Source: an uncultured Schlesneria sp.
GTDB taxonomy: Bacteria; Planctomycetota; Planctomycetia; Planctomycetales; Planctomycetaceae
Direction: 5' to 3'
Assembly (NCBI GenBank): GCA_903871875.1
Contig: CAIQIR010000093.1
Location: 1-64,000, forward strand
DNA length: 64,000 bases
Shown: positions 63,447 to 64,000 of the stretch, piece by piece
Numbering within the stretch: position 1 is the first letter of the stretch
Layout of the letters: each line of letters opens with the position of its first letter
Translations under genes and position numbers: made by a program
Notes under the pieces: model-generated
Told to the model about the DNA's origin: nothing
The model's database searches: none
The model's input: only the letters and a program-made list of their open reading frames with translations

Positions 63447-64000
63447 GTGACAACTTATCTGGTCACGGGTGGTGCCGGTTTTATCGGTTCGCATCTGACA
63501 ACGAAACTTGTCGAATATGGACACCAGGTTCGTGTGCTGGACAACTTAAGCACGGGATCGCTGAAGAATCTGGCGCATCTGGGAAACCAGTTTGAGTTCC
63601 TTCAAGGGGATTTGTGTGATCGCCAGGCCGTTGCTCAGGCCGTTAAAGATGTGGAAATCATTTTTCATGAAGCCGCATTGGCCTCGGTACCGCGTTCGGT
63701 AGAGCATCCCTTGGACACGCACGAGGCGTGCGTGACTGGAACGATCAATCTGTTGGATGCGGCTCGGCATGCCGGTGTCCGTCGAGTCGTTTATGCGGGC
63801 TCGAGCAGTGCCTATGGCAACCAGAAGACCATGCCCAAACATGAAGGTCAGGTGCCTCAAGTCCTGTCACCTTACGCGGCTGCGAAATTGGCCGCCGAAC
63901 TTTACTGCGAAGCATTTGCTTCGACCTACGGCTTGGAAACGGTTCGATTGCGCTACTTCAACGTGTTCGGACCTCGCCAGGATCCCAACAGCCCTTATTC
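63447..64000 (+). CDS. NAD-dependent sugar-nucleotide epimerase/dehydratase (SDR), right end cut
   Basis: An extended short-chain dehydrogenase. The NAD motif [12 protein letters not shown] opens the protein, followed by [13 protein letters not shown], the [15 protein letters not shown] segment, GSSSAYG (catalytic Ser/Thr position) and SPYAAAK (YxxxK). [17 protein letters not shown] at the edge is typical of the WbpP/GalE-type 4-epimerases acting on UDP-N-acetylglucosamine or UDP-glucose. The GTG at 63447 has GAGGA eight nt upstream. About 184 codons are present, and the rest lies beyond the window. Confidence 0.88.
   Translation, partial: MTTYLVTGGAGFIGSHLTTKLVEYGHQVRVLDNLSTGSLKNLAHLGNQFEFLQGDLCDRQAVAQAVKDVEIIFHEAALASVPRSVEHPLDTHEACVTGTINLLDAARHAGVRRVVYAGSSSAYGNQKTMPKHEGQVPQVLSPYAAAKLAAELYCEAFASTYGLETVRLRYFNVFGPRQDPNSPY

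Overview
The window looks like chromosomal DNA of a planctomycete, probably of the Planctomycetaceae/Schlesneria type. This rests on family content and not on any search: DUF1549/DUF1553 (PSD1-type) and DUF1501 genes, DUF1559, DUF1080, an ECF sigma factor with a long membrane-anchored C-terminal extension, secreted Gfo/Idh/MocA oxidoreductases with twin-arginine leaders, an FGly sulfatase, a short 'MGQFFHGW' family membrane protein and many GTG/TTG starts. The DNA is GC-rich with moderate coding density. I see 43 genes or gene remnants, no rRNA, no convincing tRNA, no CRISPR array and no complete insertion sequence.

Layout. 1-8.9 kb (all minus strand): pyrC-lnt pair, a DUF1080 protein, a small membrane protein and a large LamG-type secreted protein. 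8.9-12.4 kb: a gene-poor accessory stretch with degenerate repeats, a perfect 15-bp inverted repeat, a decayed AbiE-type toxin-antitoxin locus (antitoxin truncated at its end, toxin missing its catalytic N-terminus and carrying a frameshift) and a truncated DUF1016/PDDEXK-type gene that ends at the toxin's tail. 12.4-19.9 kb: a primary-like sigma factor, an extended CsrA, a Tat-exported beta-propeller protein, a zinc-ribbon/TM protein overlapping a sulfatase, and a membrane-anchored dual-specificity phosphatase. 20-26.4 kb (minus): ECF sigma factor fused to a DUF1559 domain, WD40-DUF1549-DUF1553 protein, DUF1501 protein, apparently one operon. 26.9-29.2 kb: two tandem secreted leucine-rich-repeat proteins. 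29.5-35.8 kb: small membrane protein, S46 peptidase, ICMT-like methyltransferase, SSS symporter, secreted esterase. 35.9-38.3 kb (minus): Ser/Thr kinase followed by an FHA-GGDEF protein. 38.7-43.1 kb: Gfo/Idh oxidoreductase, membrane protein, glucose/sorbosone dehydrogenase-like protein with two CxxCH motifs. 43.4-47.9 kb (minus): mini zinc-ribbon protein, CCA-adding enzyme, Ski2-like helicase. 48.1-53.7 kb: HlyD adaptor and MacB-type permease facing a TolC-like outer membrane protein, with no ATPase nearby. 54-64 kb: unknown exported protein, sialidase-like protein, alkyl sulfatase plus an overlapping putative lipoprotein gene, a second Gfo/Idh oxidoreductase, a secreted helical-toroid-like protein and the start of a nucleotide-sugar epimerase that runs off the window.

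How it fits together. Much of the window serves breakdown or sensing of sulfated or complex carbohydrates (sulfatase, alkyl sulfatase, sialidase-like, DUF1080, Gfo/Idh, GSDH-like, symporter). Signalling uses sigma factors, a kinase, c-di-GMP synthesis and CsrA. The points most worth a second look are the ECF-DUF1559 operon, the kinase/FHA-GGDEF pair and the decayed AbiE/DUF1016 island.
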